Counted from the first letter of the stretch, positions 1 to 8,483 are shown. The stretch is 45,585 nucleotides of DNA from Sulfitobacter sp. (GCA_013002405.1 JABDKA010000133.1:1-45585), one strand, 5' to 3'. The notes: a model not told the origin generated them from the sequence alone. Numbers and translations are program-made.

Positions 1-2
1 CC

Positions 3-500
3 CTTGCGGCGCTGGTCAACAACGCAGGCATCGTCGGCCAGACCGCTCCGGTGGCCGACATTTCCCACGCGCGGCTGCGTCAGATCTTCGACGTGAACGT
101 CATCGGCGCAATCCTGGTCGCCAAGGAGGCCGCCGCGCGGATGCTGCCCCAGGGCAAGGGCGTCATCGTCAACCTCTCCTCCGCCGCGGCCCGTCTGGGC
201 TCAGCCAACCAGTATGTGGACTACGCCGCGTCCAAGGCCGCAATCGATACCTTCACCAAGGGCCTGTCGGACGAAATCGCCCCCCGCGGCATCCGCGTGA
301 TGGGCGTCGCGCCGGGCCTGATCGATACCGAGCTTCACGCCAAGGGGGGTGAGCCCGATCGTATGGAACGCATGGGCAAGATCCCTCCGCTGCGCCGTCC
401 CGGAACGGCAAGGGAGGTGGCCAATGCGATCCTCTGGCTCATGTCGGAGGAGGCCTCCTACGTCACCGGCTCCACGCTCGACGTGACCGGTGGGCGGTGA
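3..500 (+). CDS. SDR family oxidoreductase, C-terminal part (5' end outside window)
   Basis: NAD(P)-dependent short-chain dehydrogenase/reductase; the substrate cannot be told. The reading frame is open from base 3, so the gene begins left of the window and the N-terminal cofactor-binding glycine motif is missing. Visible SDR hallmarks are an NNAG motif near the start, a catalytic serine in the NLSSAAA stretch, and the YxxxK pair in YAASK. The end has the usual VAPGLIDTEL segment and the VTGSTLDVTGG tail, so the C-terminus is complete. About 165 residues are present of the roughly 250 usual for the family. The stop codon overlaps the start of the next gene by 4 bp, so the two are probably co-transcribed. 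The family assignment is firm; the exact enzyme is unknown. Confidence 0.93.
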   Translation, partial: LAALVNNAGIVGQTAPVADISHARLRQIFDVNVIGAILVAKEAAARMLPQGKGVIVNLSSAAARLGSANQYVDYAASKAAIDTFTKGLSDEIAPRGIRVMGVAPGLIDTELHAKGGEPDRMERMGKIPPLRRPGTAREVANAILWLMSEEASYVTGSTLDVTGGR

Positions 501-931
501 GCGCACCCTTCACCTACCACCGGCAGGGGCGCGGCAGGCGGCTCGCAGCGATCCTGCTCGTCATCTGGGTCGCCCTTGTCTACCTTTGGGCAGCACTTGA
601 CGCCACTCCCTGGATCCTGGGCTTTCTGGCGCTCTTCACCCTTCCCGGCCTCAACGACCTGATCCGCAATCCTTCGGCGGGCCTGTCCCTGACCGACGAG
701 ACCCTCAGCTGGCACACGGGCCGCCGCAGCGCTGAAATCCCGCTGGAAGAAGTGGATTATGTCCGGCTCGATACGCGCCTCGATTTCTCCGTCAGGGCCA
801 CGGCAGTGCTGAAAACGGGCCGAAAGGTCCGTCTGCCCTTCGAATCCACCCCGCCGCATCAAGCTTTCGAAGAGACGCTCAAGGATCGCGGCATCCGCAC
901 CGAGCGGCATCACTTCACGCTCATGCAATAG
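497..931 (+). CDS. small membrane protein with C-terminal soluble domain, function unknown
   Basis: A 144-residue protein starting at a GTG that overlaps the stop of the upstream dehydrogenase gene (GTGA), a typical translational-coupling arrangement. After a short basic N-terminus there are two hydrophobic segments at about residues 17-34 and 37-51, likely a membrane hairpin. The remaining 90 residues are soluble and beta-rich by eye (alternating hydrophobics around TDETLSWHTG and VLKTGRKVRLPF), reminiscent of PH-like bacterial membrane-anchored domains. That resemblance is an inference. No catalytic motif is visible. Overlap with the upstream gene suggests a shared operon but does not give a function. 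Confidence 0.75.
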   Translation: MSAPFTYHRQGRGRRLAAILLVIWVALVYLWAALDATPWILGFLALFTLPGLNDLIRNPSAGLSLTDETLSWHTGRRSAEIPLEEVDYVRLDTRLDFSVRATAVLKTGRKVRLPFESTPPHQAFEETLKDRGIRTERHHFTLMQ

Positions 932-967
932 TCTCTGCGCCAGGCGCCCGGAGCATCTCTTTTTCAC

Positions 968-1005
968 CAAAAATATTCCGGGGTCCGGGGCAGAGCCCTG
1001 GTCCC
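968..1005 (-). terminator. probable rho-independent terminator after the lytic transglycosylase gene
   Basis: On the - strand an imperfect 11-bp stem (arms 995-1005 and 981-991, loop TCT) is followed by CGG and then an AATATTTTT tract. One G-T pair and one mismatch occur in the stem. It lies 27 bp beyond the transglycosylase stop and also faces the end of the + strand gene ending at 931, so it may act both ways. The CCCCGGAATATTTTT sequence resembles terminator-like elements I recall as frequent in Rhodobacterales intergenic regions. Confidence 0.6.
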
Positions 1006-1031
1006 GCGCTCAAAGCCACGCAAGGTGCTGA

Positions 1032-1778
1032 TCAGTCGTCGCCGCCCTCGGCAAGCGCAAGGCCCGCCGGACGCGCCCGCGGCCTCACGCTGCGGGGGGA
1101 GGTGCAGTAGGTCTGCTTGCGCAACCAGCCCGCCATGTCCCGCCTTTTGGCGGCAGAATGCATCGGGCCCCAGTCCGCGGTGACACCGCGCCCTCTGCGG
1201 CCCCGGTAGCCGTGAATGACCCCGTCGCGCGGGACGGTATGAGCCATTATCCGCACTGCACAGCTCAGGTTCGCCGCGCCATTCTTCAAAGCCTGTCCGG
1301 AACCAACGTTGCATTTGTAGCCGCGCGCCGTCGCAGGAAGGATCTGCAACAGGCCATACCACTTGCCGCCACCCCCCACGGCCCAGGGCTGAAAGGTGCT
1401 TTCGTGCTTGGCCAGCGCGGACATGAACCCGACCCAGAAGGCCCGCCGTTCCGCTGCGGTTTTCTGCGGATAGGCCGGACACCAGTTCGCGATATCCGAG
1501 GGCACCAGATCGACCAGCGGCCTGCCGTGATCCTTCAGCGCGGAAAGCGCGGCCCGGGTCCAGACGGCGTGCCCGCGCATGTGCTGCCAGCGGGTCCGCA
1601 GAACCATGGCGGGCCGCGCCGGGGGCCGGAAACCGGGCGCAAAAAGCGGCGTCCGGGCGGCATCGGAGATGGCAGGGCTCGTGGAGACAGCCACAAGGGG
1701 CGCAGAGGCCCCCTCGGCAAGGACCTGCGTCGCACCCAGGATCACCCCGAAGACAGCACTGAAAATCCGCATCTTCAT
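1032..1778 (-). CDS. secreted lytic transglycosylase-like protein (SLT/lysozyme-like domain)
   Basis: Probable periplasmic murein lytic transglycosylase, cleaving the MurNAc-GlcNAc bond of peptidoglycan. The 248-residue product begins with a signal peptide (basic MKMR, hydrophobic core, likely cleavage after VLA at residue 21). The lysozyme-like domain spans about residues 90-225: the candidate catalytic Glu is E126 in AKHEST, followed by a GLLQILPATARGY stretch matching the SLT motif GLMQI-P-TA. Four cysteines (one at residue 100, others in YKC, LSC and TYC) could form disulfides. The C-terminal 20 residues are basic and low-complexity. The gene stands alone on the - strand, divergent from the TPR-like gene at 2014 and ended by a hairpin. 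ATG codons at 1778 and 1772 are both possible starts. Confidence 0.85.
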   Translation of the reverse strand: MKMRIFSAVFGVILGATQVLAEGASAPLVAVSTSPAISDAARTPLFAPGFRPPARPAMVLRTRWQHMRGHAVWTRAALSALKDHGRPLVDLVPSDIANWCPAYPQKTAAERRAFWVGFMSALAKHESTFQPWAVGGGGKWYGLLQILPATARGYKCNVGSGQALKNGAANLSCAVRIMAHTVPRDGVIHGYRGRRGRGVTADWGPMHSAAKRRDMAGWLRKQTYCTSPRSVRPRARPAGLALAEGGDD

Positions 1779-1837
1779 CGCGGCAATATGTCAGCCAAAT
1801 CTCAGAAATGGCAAGTTTTTGGCTTAATTCGCATCAA

Positions 1838-1845
1838 ATGGTTAA
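1838..1845 (-). promoter_or_regulatory. possible CtrA half-site (TTAACCAT)
   Basis: TTAACCAT on the - strand lies 60 bp upstream of the transglycosylase start. This octamer resembles the half-site described for the alphaproteobacterial cell-cycle regulator CtrA. A second TTAA at 1824-1827 is not at the canonical 7-bp spacing, so only a half-site is present. Such an octamer can occur by chance. Confidence 0.25.
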
Positions 1846-2013
1846 CAATCTCGGCGGATCTCCGCGCTCTGTTGCCGGGGCGGGGCCAGTCAGACGATGT
1901 CGGCCCAGGGACGGGCACGCAGGTTTCTCTATGTCACCGCGCCGATGTCACGCTTAGGCCCAATTGAAGGGTCAGATTAGGATCAAATCTCCGACCAGTG
2001 GACCGCTTAATCA

Positions 2014-3312
2014 ATGAACTTCCTGCGTGATCAGTTGAAACACTCCAGCCAGCTCATCTCGGGCTTCTTGGGCCGTGCCCAAAGAGCGCCCGAGCAGCAA
2101 GAGGTCGAACCGATCCCAATGCTGCGCCGCCGTGCGCGCCCCGGTGCCGAGCCAACCGCAGTAATGCCCCTGCAGATCGACTGCCCCGATCCCACTGCAG
2201 AGGATGCGCTGCGCGACAGCTACATCGACCGTGCCCAGTTCTTTGCCCGCCAGGAACGCTGGGACGAGCTGGCCAAATTGATCCGCACCGCCGACAAGAG
2301 CCGCGAGGCCACACCGGGCTCCATGCCCATCGCCGAGCTTTACGCCTATGGCGCGCGCGCCGATGTCATCGGTGCCGCCGAACATGCACTGATCGGCGGA
2401 AAGCCCGCTAAGGATGCCCCGATCCTTGACGGGATCGAAGCGCTTGAGGAAGTCCTGCAGGAACACAGCGACGACTACATCATCGCCGCCGTTGTCGCAC
2501 AGGCGCATATGGATATAGGCTGGGCATGGCGCGGCACGGGCTGGGACACGGAAGTACCGGAATACAATCGCGCCGTTTTTGAAGCCCACTTCGATCGGGC
2601 CCGCGACATCCTGAATTCCTTCTGCTGCATTGATCAGGACAGCCCGCTGCTGGCCGCAGCCAGCTGCGCGCTCCTGGGCGGGCAAAATCCCGGCGACCGT
2701 TCCGTCACTGAAAGGTACCAGGCGCTGATCGATCTCAACCCCGCCAACCCCCGATCCCTGCGCGCCTTCGGCACGCACCTGCTGCCCCGCTGGTACGGTG
2801 ATTACGAAACGCTCGAGCTTGAGGCCCGCCGCACCGCCCTGCGCACCGCCGACACCTGGGGTGCGGGCGGCTATACCTGGGTCCAGTTCGACGCGATCAG
2901 CTGCGATGAACAGGCGCTTGCCAACCTCGATATCGAGTTCTTTATCGAAGGTCTGCACGACATCCTGGAGCGCGGCACGGATCCCCATACGGTGAACCTG
3001 CTGGCCGCCTTCTGCGCCTACGCAGGCAGCAAGCACCAGAGCGGAAACGATCAGACCGATCAGAACCGCACGCTCATCGGGCAATGCGCCGGGTGGATCG
3101 TGCGGGAACACCTGACCGAGTTGCACCCTATGATCTGGGCCCACGCCGCCCGTGGTTTCGACAATAACCTGCGGGTCTTTTCGCCCGACCGGTTCGCCGC
3201 CTCCGGTCGCGAGGATGCCATCCGTATCATCACCAGCCTGTTCCGGCGTGAGATCGAGGCAGGCAAGCGGATCGTCTTTACCGAGGAAGGGCCCCAAGCC
3301 CTCTCCGCCTGA
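2014..3312 (+). CDS. conserved-looking alpha-helical (TPR-like) protein, function unknown
   Basis: A 432-residue soluble protein with no signal peptide or clear membrane segment. I do not recognise a named family. The sequence is rich in Ala, Leu, Asp and Arg, with helical-repeat character: stretches such as YIDRAQFFARQERWDELAKL, YIIAAVVAQAHMDIGWAW and HFDRARDILNSFC look like TPR/SEL1-type helices with aromatic and small residues at regular spacing. The N-terminal 50 residues are Pro/Arg-rich and probably disordered. It ends 79 bp before the nucleotide cyclase gene on the same strand, so the two may be co-transcribed and functionally linked. The long open frame on the opposite strand is a codon-usage shadow. 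Confidence 0.75.
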   Translation: MNFLRDQLKHSSQLISGFLGRAQRAPEQQEVEPIPMLRRRARPGAEPTAVMPLQIDCPDPTAEDALRDSYIDRAQFFARQERWDELAKLIRTADKSREATPGSMPIAELYAYGARADVIGAAEHALIGGKPAKDAPILDGIEALEEVLQEHSDDYIIAAVVAQAHMDIGWAWRGTGWDTEVPEYNRAVFEAHFDRARDILNSFCCIDQDSPLLAAASCALLGGQNPGDRSVTERYQALIDLNPANPRSLRAFGTHLLPRWYGDYETLELEARRTALRTADTWGAGGYTWVQFDAISCDEQALANLDIEFFIEGLHDILERGTDPHTVNLLAAFCAYAGSKHQSGNDQTDQNRTLIGQCAGWIVREHLTELHPMIWAHAARGFDNNLRVFSPDRFAASGREDAIRIITSLFRREIEAGKRIVFTEEGPQALSA

Positions 3313-3391
3313 CGGGCACCCGCACCGCATTGCGACGGGACGGCCCTTGGCCTTATGGTGCGCACAACCTTTTCAGATTGGGCGCACCTGA

Positions 3392-5155
3392 ATGAACCAC
3401 GAGACCGAAACGCGGCGCCTGTCGGCGATTATGGCGACCGACGTGGTGGGCTTTTCGCGGATGATGGCCGCGGATGAGACAAGCACCCTTGCCGCCCTCA
3501 ACCAGCACCGTGCCACGCTTTTTGATCCGGCGGTGGCCCGCCACGCCGGGCGTATCGTCAAGCTGATGGGCGACGGTGCGCTGGTGGAGTTTCCCAGCGT
3601 GATCGAAGCGGTCGCCTGCGCCTGCGAAATCCAGTGCGCCGCGCGGGATGATCCGCAGTCCAGCCCGTCGATCCAGCTGCGCATCGGCATCAACCTTGGC
3701 GACATCATCATACAGGACCATGACATCTACGGCGACGGGGTAAACATCGCCGCGCGCCTGGAACAGCTGGCACCACCCGGTGGCATCTGCGTTTCCGCCG
3801 CGGTGGAGGAAATCATACGCGGCAGGCTTCAGGCCACCTTCGTCAGCGGCGGAGAGGTTCAGGTCAAGAACATCGACCGTCCCCTGCGCATCTTCAAATG
3901 GACCCCTGACGGATCCCTGACCGAAGGCGATGCCGCCCCTCCGCGCCCGCAACCGGCGAAACCGGTGATTGCGGTCCTGCCCTTTCAAAACCGCTCGGGT
4001 GATCCGGAGCAGGAGTATTTCTCTGACGGGATCAGCGAGGACATCATCACCGATCTGTCGAAAATCTCGGGCGTGACCGTGATTGCCCGCAATTCGAGCT
4101 TTGCCTACAAGGGCAAACCGGTGGACCTGAGCACCCTGGGTGCCACACTGGGCGCGACGAACGTCCTGCAGGGCAGTGTGCGCCGGGCGGGCCAACGAGT
4201 CCGCATCACGGCCGAACTGGTGGAGGCGGCCAGCGGCGCTCAGATCTGGGCCGACCGGTACGACCGCGATCTGACCGATCTTTTTGCAGTTCAGGACGAG
4301 GTGACGCTAGAGATTGTCAACGCCCTGAAACTGCACCTCAGCCCGGCTGAAAAAGAGAACGTCGTTCGGCTGGGTACCGAAAGCGTCGCGGCACACGAAC
4401 ACTTCATGCGGATGCGTGGGCTTCTGCTCTATCCCGGCATGGACGCCAAGCTGTGGCGCGGCGCCGTTGCTGACGGCGCACGCGCTCTGGAATTGGATCC
4501 GGACTTTGCGCAGGCGCACGCCGTTCTCGCGATCATGCACGTGCTTGACTACCACAACCAATGGTCAGGGCTGCCCCCCCAAGAGGCCCTCGAGACAGCC
4601 GCAAAGCACGCCGCAAGGGCATTGGAGCTGGCACCCGACGATGTCCTCCCCAACCATGCTTCTGCGGCCTGCGCATTCTGGCAGGGCGACCAGGAGACCG
4701 CTCTACGCTTGATCGAAAAGGTCCTCAGGATCAGCCCTGACTACGCTCTGGGGCATTTCACCAAGGGCGAAATCCTGCTGACCCAGTCCAGGTTCAGGGA
4801 GGCTATTCTGGGATTTGAACGCGCGATCCGGCTCGACCCTGCGGTGCGTCATCAGTACCTGCAGTTTCTGGCCATATCGCATTTCCTGTCCGGTCACTAT
4901 GAGACAGCCGCGCTGATGTTCCGCGAAAGGGTGACCCTTGTGCCAAGTACCGACATCGGACGGGCCTGGCTGGCAGCCGCCCTTGCGCAGGTGGGCGACA
5001 CGACGGGCGCAGGCGAAGTCTGGGCGGAACTGCGCCAAATGGAACCAGACTTCGACTTCAGGGCACGACTGGCCCGGATGCCCTTTATCGACGATACGGC
5101 GCTTGAGCAGATTTTGGGCGGGCTCAGCGCCGCGGCGCTGGATCCGGACAACTGA
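3392..5155 (+). CDS. class III adenylate/guanylate cyclase with TolB/FlgO-like and TPR regions
   Basis: Predicted to make a cyclic nucleotide (cAMP more likely than cGMP) from NTP in the cytoplasm. The 587-residue protein has a class III catalytic domain at about residues 8-175. Metal-binding aspartates D17 (ATDVVGFS) and D61 (LMGDG) are present, as are K57, D115 (IYGDGVN) and the transition-state N118 and R122 (VNIAARLE), so it looks catalytically complete. Residues about 193-325 (VIAVLPFQNRSGD, FSDGISEDIITDLS, YDRDLTDLF) match the TolB/FlgO-like domain often fused to such cyclases. The C-terminal part from about residue 330 is TPR-like. No transmembrane segment is seen. The TPR-like gene at 2014 lies just upstream. 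What activates it is unknown; the TPR part may bind a partner. Confidence 0.92.
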   Translation: MNHETETRRLSAIMATDVVGFSRMMAADETSTLAALNQHRATLFDPAVARHAGRIVKLMGDGALVEFPSVIEAVACACEIQCAARDDPQSSPSIQLRIGINLGDIIIQDHDIYGDGVNIAARLEQLAPPGGICVSAAVEEIIRGRLQATFVSGGEVQVKNIDRPLRIFKWTPDGSLTEGDAAPPRPQPAKPVIAVLPFQNRSGDPEQEYFSDGISEDIITDLSKISGVTVIARNSSFAYKGKPVDLSTLGATLGATNVLQGSVRRAGQRVRITAELVEAASGAQIWADRYDRDLTDLFAVQDEVTLEIVNALKLHLSPAEKENVVRLGTESVAAHEHFMRMRGLLLYPGMDAKLWRGAVADGARALELDPDFAQAHAVLAIMHVLDYHNQWSGLPPQEALETAAKHAARALELAPDDVLPNHASAACAFWQGDQETALRLIEKVLRISPDYALGHFTKGEILLTQSRFREAILGFERAIRLDPAVRHQYLQFLAISHFLSGHYETAALMFRERVTLVPSTDIGRAWLAAALAQVGDTTGAGEVWAELRQMEPDFDFRARLARMPFIDDTALEQILGGLSAAALDPDN

Positions 5156-5240
5156 CGGCGGCGCTGCCCGCCCCCCTTGCAGGCTTTCCCGTGCTGACTT
5201 ATGACCTGCGAAAGTCCCTCTGCGCGACCAAAGGTGCCCC

Positions 5241-6752
5241 ATGCTTGACCTGACCTACGACACCCCGAAACCCCGTGTGATCGCCGGTGCGAAGCACGAC
5301 TGGGAACTGGTCATCGGGATGGAAGTCCATGCCCAGGTCAGCTCCAAGGCCAAGCTTTTCTCCGGGGCCTCAACCCAATTCGGAGCCGAGCCCAACTCGA
5401 ACGTCTCCTTTGTGGACGCCGCGATGCCCGGCATGCTGCCCGTGATCAACGAATACTGTGTTGAGCAAGCGGTACGCACAGGTCTGGGGCTGAAGGCCGA
5501 GATCAACCTGAAGTCCGCCTTTGACCGCAAGAACTACTTCTATCCGGACCTGCCCCAGGGCTACCAGATCAGCCAGCTTTACGAGCCCATCGTGGGCGAG
5601 GGCGAGGTGCTGGTGGAAATGGGCGACGGCACTGCGCGCCTTGTGCGCATCGAACGCATCCACATGGAACAGGATGCAGGCAAATCGATCCATGACATGG
5701 ACCCCAACATGTCCTTTGTCGATCTCAACCGAACCGGCGTCTGCCTGATGGAGATCGTTTCCCGCCCCGACATCCGCGGTCCTGAGGAAGCCGCCGCCTA
5801 TCTGGCCAAGCTGCGCCAGATCCTGCGATACCTCGGCACCTGCAACGGTGACATGCAGTCCGGTGCGATGCGCGCTGACGTCAATGTCTCGATCTGCCGT
5901 CCGGGCGATTATGAACGGTACCAGGAAACACAGGATTTTTCCCACCTCGGCACGCGCTGTGAAATCAAGAACATGAACTCCATGAGGTTCATCCAGCAAG
6001 CCATTGAAGTGGAAGCGAAACGCCAGATCGCTATCGTTGAGGGCGGCGGCGAGGTGGTGCAGGAGACCCGTCTCTTCGATCCCGACCGGCAGGAAACCCG
6101 TTCCATGCGCTCCAAGGAAGAGGCGCATGACTATCGCTATTTCCCGGATCCCGACCTGCTGCCGCTTGAGATCGAACAGGACTGGGTGGATCACATCCGT
6201 GACACGCTGCCCGAACTGCCTGACGCCAAGAAGGCCCGCTTTATGGGGGACTTCGGCCTGACAGACTACGACGCTTCGGTCCTTACCGCCGATCTCGACT
6301 CGGCAGGCTATTTCGAGGAGGTGGCCAGGGGACGGGACGGCAAGATGGCCGCCAACTGGGTGATCAACGAACTTTTCGGACGTCTCAAGAAAGATGACCG
6401 GGATATCACCGACAGCCCCGTCTCCCCCGCCCACCTCGGCCAGGTCATTGACCTCATCGCCTCAGACGCCATCTCCGGCAAGATCGGCAAGGAGGTTTTC
6501 GAGATCAGCTACACCAGCGGTCGCGAGCCCGAGGAGATCGTGGAGACCGAAGGCATGAAACAGGTGACCGACACGGGCGCCATCGAATCCGCGGTGGACG
6601 AGATCATCGCCGCCAATCCCGCCCAGGTGGAGAAGGCCAAGGAGAACCCCAAGCTTGCCGGGTGGTTCGTAGGCCAGGTGATGAAGGCCACGGGCGGCAA
6701 GGCCAACCCGAAGGTGGTGAATCAGCTGGTGGCGCAGAAACTGAAGGGATAA
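5241..6752 (+). CDS. gatB: aspartyl/glutamyl-tRNA(Asn/Gln) amidotransferase subunit B
   Basis: Subunit of the GatCAB complex, which amidates misacylated Glu-tRNA(Gln) and/or Asp-tRNA(Asn); GatB supplies the tRNA-binding and ATP-dependent kinase part. The 503-residue length is normal. The N-terminal signature [11 protein letters not shown] with SKAKLFSG is present, then the [10 protein letters not shown] and [13 protein letters not shown] segments. The C-terminal YqeY-like tail ends in the family-typical run from [14 protein letters not shown] to the stop. The start ATG follows an AAAGG box. gatA and gatC are not in the window, so the subunits are split, as in many alphaproteobacteria. Two small membrane-protein genes follow at once on the same strand. 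Identification is secure. Confidence 0.98.
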   Translation: MLDLTYDTPKPRVIAGAKHDWELVIGMEVHAQVSSKAKLFSGASTQFGAEPNSNVSFVDAAMPGMLPVINEYCVEQAVRTGLGLKAEINLKSAFDRKNYFYPDLPQGYQISQLYEPIVGEGEVLVEMGDGTARLVRIERIHMEQDAGKSIHDMDPNMSFVDLNRTGVCLMEIVSRPDIRGPEEAAAYLAKLRQILRYLGTCNGDMQSGAMRADVNVSICRPGDYERYQETQDFSHLGTRCEIKNMNSMRFIQQAIEVEAKRQIAIVEGGGEVVQETRLFDPDRQETRSMRSKEEAHDYRYFPDPDLLPLEIEQDWVDHIRDTLPELPDAKKARFMGDFGLTDYDASVLTADLDSAGYFEEVARGRDGKMAANWVINELFGRLKKDDRDITDSPVSPAHLGQVIDLIASDAISGKIGKEVFEISYTSGREPEEIVETEGMKQVTDTGAIESAVDEIIAANPAQVEKAKENPKLAGWFVGQVMKATGGKANPKVVNQLVAQKLKG

Positions 6753-6790
6753 GGCGCACCCGCGACAGGCTGGCGACCTTCAATGAAAGG

Positions 6791-6988
6791 GTGAAGCTGC
6801 TCGCAGGCTTTTTCAATACAATTGGGCTCGGCTTCGTTGGCTTCGCTTTCATCCGCCTGCTCGTCGATGGGACCATCGCATTCGATCCTGTTCTGGTGGC
6901 CTTCACCATGACCGGGGTAGCAATGCATGCCATGGCGCATTATATTCTGAGGTACTTGGAATTCGAGGTGCATGATGACGCCATATGA
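6791..6988 (+). CDS. small two-segment membrane protein, function unknown (start uncertain)
   Basis: An open frame continues for about 65 residues with two clear hydrophobic stretches, LLAGFFNTIGLGFVGFAF and PVLVAFTMTGVAMHAMAHYI, and ends in the acidic tail EFEVHDDAI. That looks like a real small inner-membrane protein. The start is doubtful: I chose GTG 6791. The frame stays open upstream with plausible residues (TRDRLATFNERV) from just past the gatB stop, but the only codon there is ATA. An ATG at 6662 lies deep inside gatB in another frame and is unlikely. Its end overlaps the next tiny gene by 17 bp, pointing to coupled translation in a gatB operon. Confidence 0.6.
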   Translation: MKLLAGFFNTIGLGFVGFAFIRLLVDGTIAFDPVLVAFTMTGVAMHAMAHYILRYLEFEVHDDAI

Positions 6989-7100
6989 AATCGCCATTCC
7001 TCTGATCGCCCTGGCCCTCGGCGGTCTTGGCATTCTCTATGTCCGCTGGCTCTCCAACCGCCTTCACCGCGACGACCCCAAGACTCCTCCCGCCGAATAG
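6972..7100 (+). CDS. tiny single-pass membrane protein (about 42 residues), function unknown
   Basis: Starts at ATG 6972 or the adjacent ATG 6975, after a GAGGTG box, and overlaps the preceding small gene. The product has one hydrophobic helix (IAIPLIALALGGLGILYV) followed by a basic, then Pro-rich tail ending PKTPPAE. This fits a single-pass inner-membrane micropeptide. The thioesterase gene begins 5 bp after its stop, so it sits in a tight + strand run (gatB, two small proteins, thioesterase). It is too short to judge by homology; support comes from the ribosome-binding site, the tight packing and the clean helix. Confidence 0.6.
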   Translation: MMTPYEIAIPLIALALGGLGILYVRWLSNRLHRDDPKTPPAE

Positions 7101-7105
7101 CACCC

Positions 7106-7576
7106 TTGCAAGTCCCCTTCCGCTCTTCCCTCCAGACAGTCAAACCGGAATGGATCGACTACAACGGCCACCTCAACATGGCCTACTACAACGTGCTGTT
7201 CGACGAGGCGGTGGATCAGCTCTATCCGGCCATCGGCTTCGGCACCGACTATCTGGAGCGGACGGGCTGTACCACCTACATCGCCGAATTTCATATCTGC
7301 TACCTGCGGGAGCTGCACGCGGGCGATGAGGTGACCTGTACCTTCTGGCTCGTCGAGCACGACGAGAAACGGTTTCACGCCTATCAGGAAATGTACCACA
7401 GGGACGGCTGGCTCGCTGCGACGGCGGAGGGTCTGACGCTGCACGTCGATCAATCGGGACCGAAGGTTGCGCCGATGCCCGCGTCGATCCAGGAGGCCTT
7501 GTCCGCTTACAAGGGTGCCCAGCCAACGCTGCCCGCCGCAGAGCGGATCGGGCGGCGGGTGAGCTTAAAGCGGTAG
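7106..7576 (+). CDS. acyl-CoA thioesterase, hot-dog fold
   Basis: A 156-residue hot-dog-fold protein likely to hydrolyse an acyl-CoA thioester. The N-terminal signature WIDYNGHLNMAYY carries the Asp (D18) and Asn/His pattern of the 4HBT/YbgC-FadM group. The DYNGH-N variant also recalls the betainyl-CoA thioesterases of L-carnitine degradation in alphaproteobacteria, but no carnitine dehydrogenase or transport gene is nearby, so that specificity is only a possibility. The start is a TTG 5 bp after the preceding stop; no better ATG lies upstream of the conserved first strand. The family is secure, the substrate unknown. Confidence 0.88.
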   Translation: MQVPFRSSLQTVKPEWIDYNGHLNMAYYNVLFDEAVDQLYPAIGFGTDYLERTGCTTYIAEFHICYLRELHAGDEVTCTFWLVEHDEKRFHAYQEMYHRDGWLAATAEGLTLHVDQSGPKVAPMPASIQEALSAYKGAQPTLPAAERIGRRVSLKR

Positions 7577-7746
7577 TCCCCCAGGCTGTGAGAGATCCCG
7601 GAACAGGCCCGGGGCCGCGCAGCGCATATCGTGCTCAAATCTTCCTCTCACGACACCTGATACAAATCCAACCAACCCAAAACTCTTCCCCGTTCCCTTT
7701 CCCCGCGCCTTCCGCTAAACCCTTCGCGGTCAGCAAGAGGTGCCCT

Positions 7747-8229
7747 ATGCCGCAGTACGAATACCGGGTGGTCCCCGCCCCCAGGAAAGGCCGAAAAGCC
7801 AAGGGGGTGAAAAGCAATGAGGCGCGCTTTGCCCTCGCCCTGCAGGACCTCATGAAAGAACTGGGCCGCGACGGTTGGGAGTACCAGCGCGCCGACATGC
7901 TGCCCTCTCAGGAACGTGCGGGGCTCACCTCAAGCACCACCGAGTGGCGCAACCTCCTGGTTTTCCGGCGTCTCCGGGAGAATGACGCAGAAAGCTTCAA
8001 GCCAGAGCTTTTGCCCGCCCCAGAAGAGGCCGCGCCGGAACCCGCCGCCCGAAAAGAGCCGACGGTGAAAAAGGCTGATAAGGCCGCAAGAAAGGCCGAC
8101 GCGGAGGTCCAAAAGCCCAAGGAAACGAAACCGGAAGCCTCCGCTGAACCCGCAAATGGCGAGGCGGCAATCACCGCCGAAAAAACGCAGAAGGACGATG
8201 GTGAACAGCCCGCAAAAACAGAGGCTTAA
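7747..8229 (+). CDS. DUF4177-type protein with long charged C-terminal tail
   Basis: A 160-residue protein starting at ATG 7747 behind AAGAGG. Residues 1-75 (YEYRVVPAP at the start, then GRDGWEYQRADMLPS and WRNLLVFRR) match the small DUF4177-like alpha/beta domain, where the GWE motif is typical. Function of the domain is not established. The remaining 80 residues are a low-complexity Glu/Lys/Ala/Pro tail (many KKADKAA, KPKETK type repeats), probably disordered. The gene ends head-to-head with the BolA gene: the two stop codons share bases. An in-frame extension upstream to 7588 lacks a ribosome-binding site and is poor coding sequence. Confidence 0.8.
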   Translation: MPQYEYRVVPAPRKGRKAKGVKSNEARFALALQDLMKELGRDGWEYQRADMLPSQERAGLTSSTTEWRNLLVFRRLRENDAESFKPELLPAPEEAAPEPAARKEPTVKKADKAARKADAEVQKPKETKPEASAEPANGEAAITAEKTQKDDGEQPAKTEA

Positions 8230-8483
8230 ACATCCAGATCCAGGGCAAGTGCGTGAATGCGCCCGATCAATTCGGGGCCCAGGGCCGCATGGACCGCCCG
8301 GTGACGCGCCAGCCGGTTCATGCCCTTGAAAGCTTGCGACCGGATGCGCACGTTGTAGTGGCTTTCACCGCCTTCCTGAAACCCCGCGTGGCCACGATGG
8401 CTTTCGCTGTCGTCCACCACCTCCAGTTCGCGCGGGTTCAACGCCGCCTGTAACCGCGCTTCGATCTCTTTTGTCTTGGACAT
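8226..8483 (-). CDS. BolA family protein
   Basis: An 85-residue BolA-like protein. BolA proteins partner monothiol glutaredoxins to bind [2Fe-2S] clusters and affect iron handling, morphology and transcription. The sequence shows the class II KH-like pattern: ELEVVDDSESHRGH with the conserved His and Gly, YNVRIRSQAF, then the nucleic-acid-binding-like helix RLARHRAVHAALG and the ending IGRIHALALDLD. Length matches the family. It is divergent from the J-domain gene (74 bp between starts), an arrangement worth noting because both relate to folding or cluster assembly. It converges with the DUF4177 gene, overlapping by 4 bp. No grx gene is visible nearby. Confidence 0.93.
   Translation of the reverse strand: MSKTKEIEARLQAALNPRELEVVDDSESHRGHAGFQEGGESHYNVRIRSQAFKGMNRLARHRAVHAALGPELIGRIHALALDLDV

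Noticed and set aside
2011-3330. 439-codon open frame on the - strand opposite the TPR-like gene
   Set aside because: Mirror of a GC-rich coding region; the + strand gene has better start context and neighbours.
5370-6434. 354-codon open frame opposite gatB
   Set aside because: Antisense shadow of gatB.
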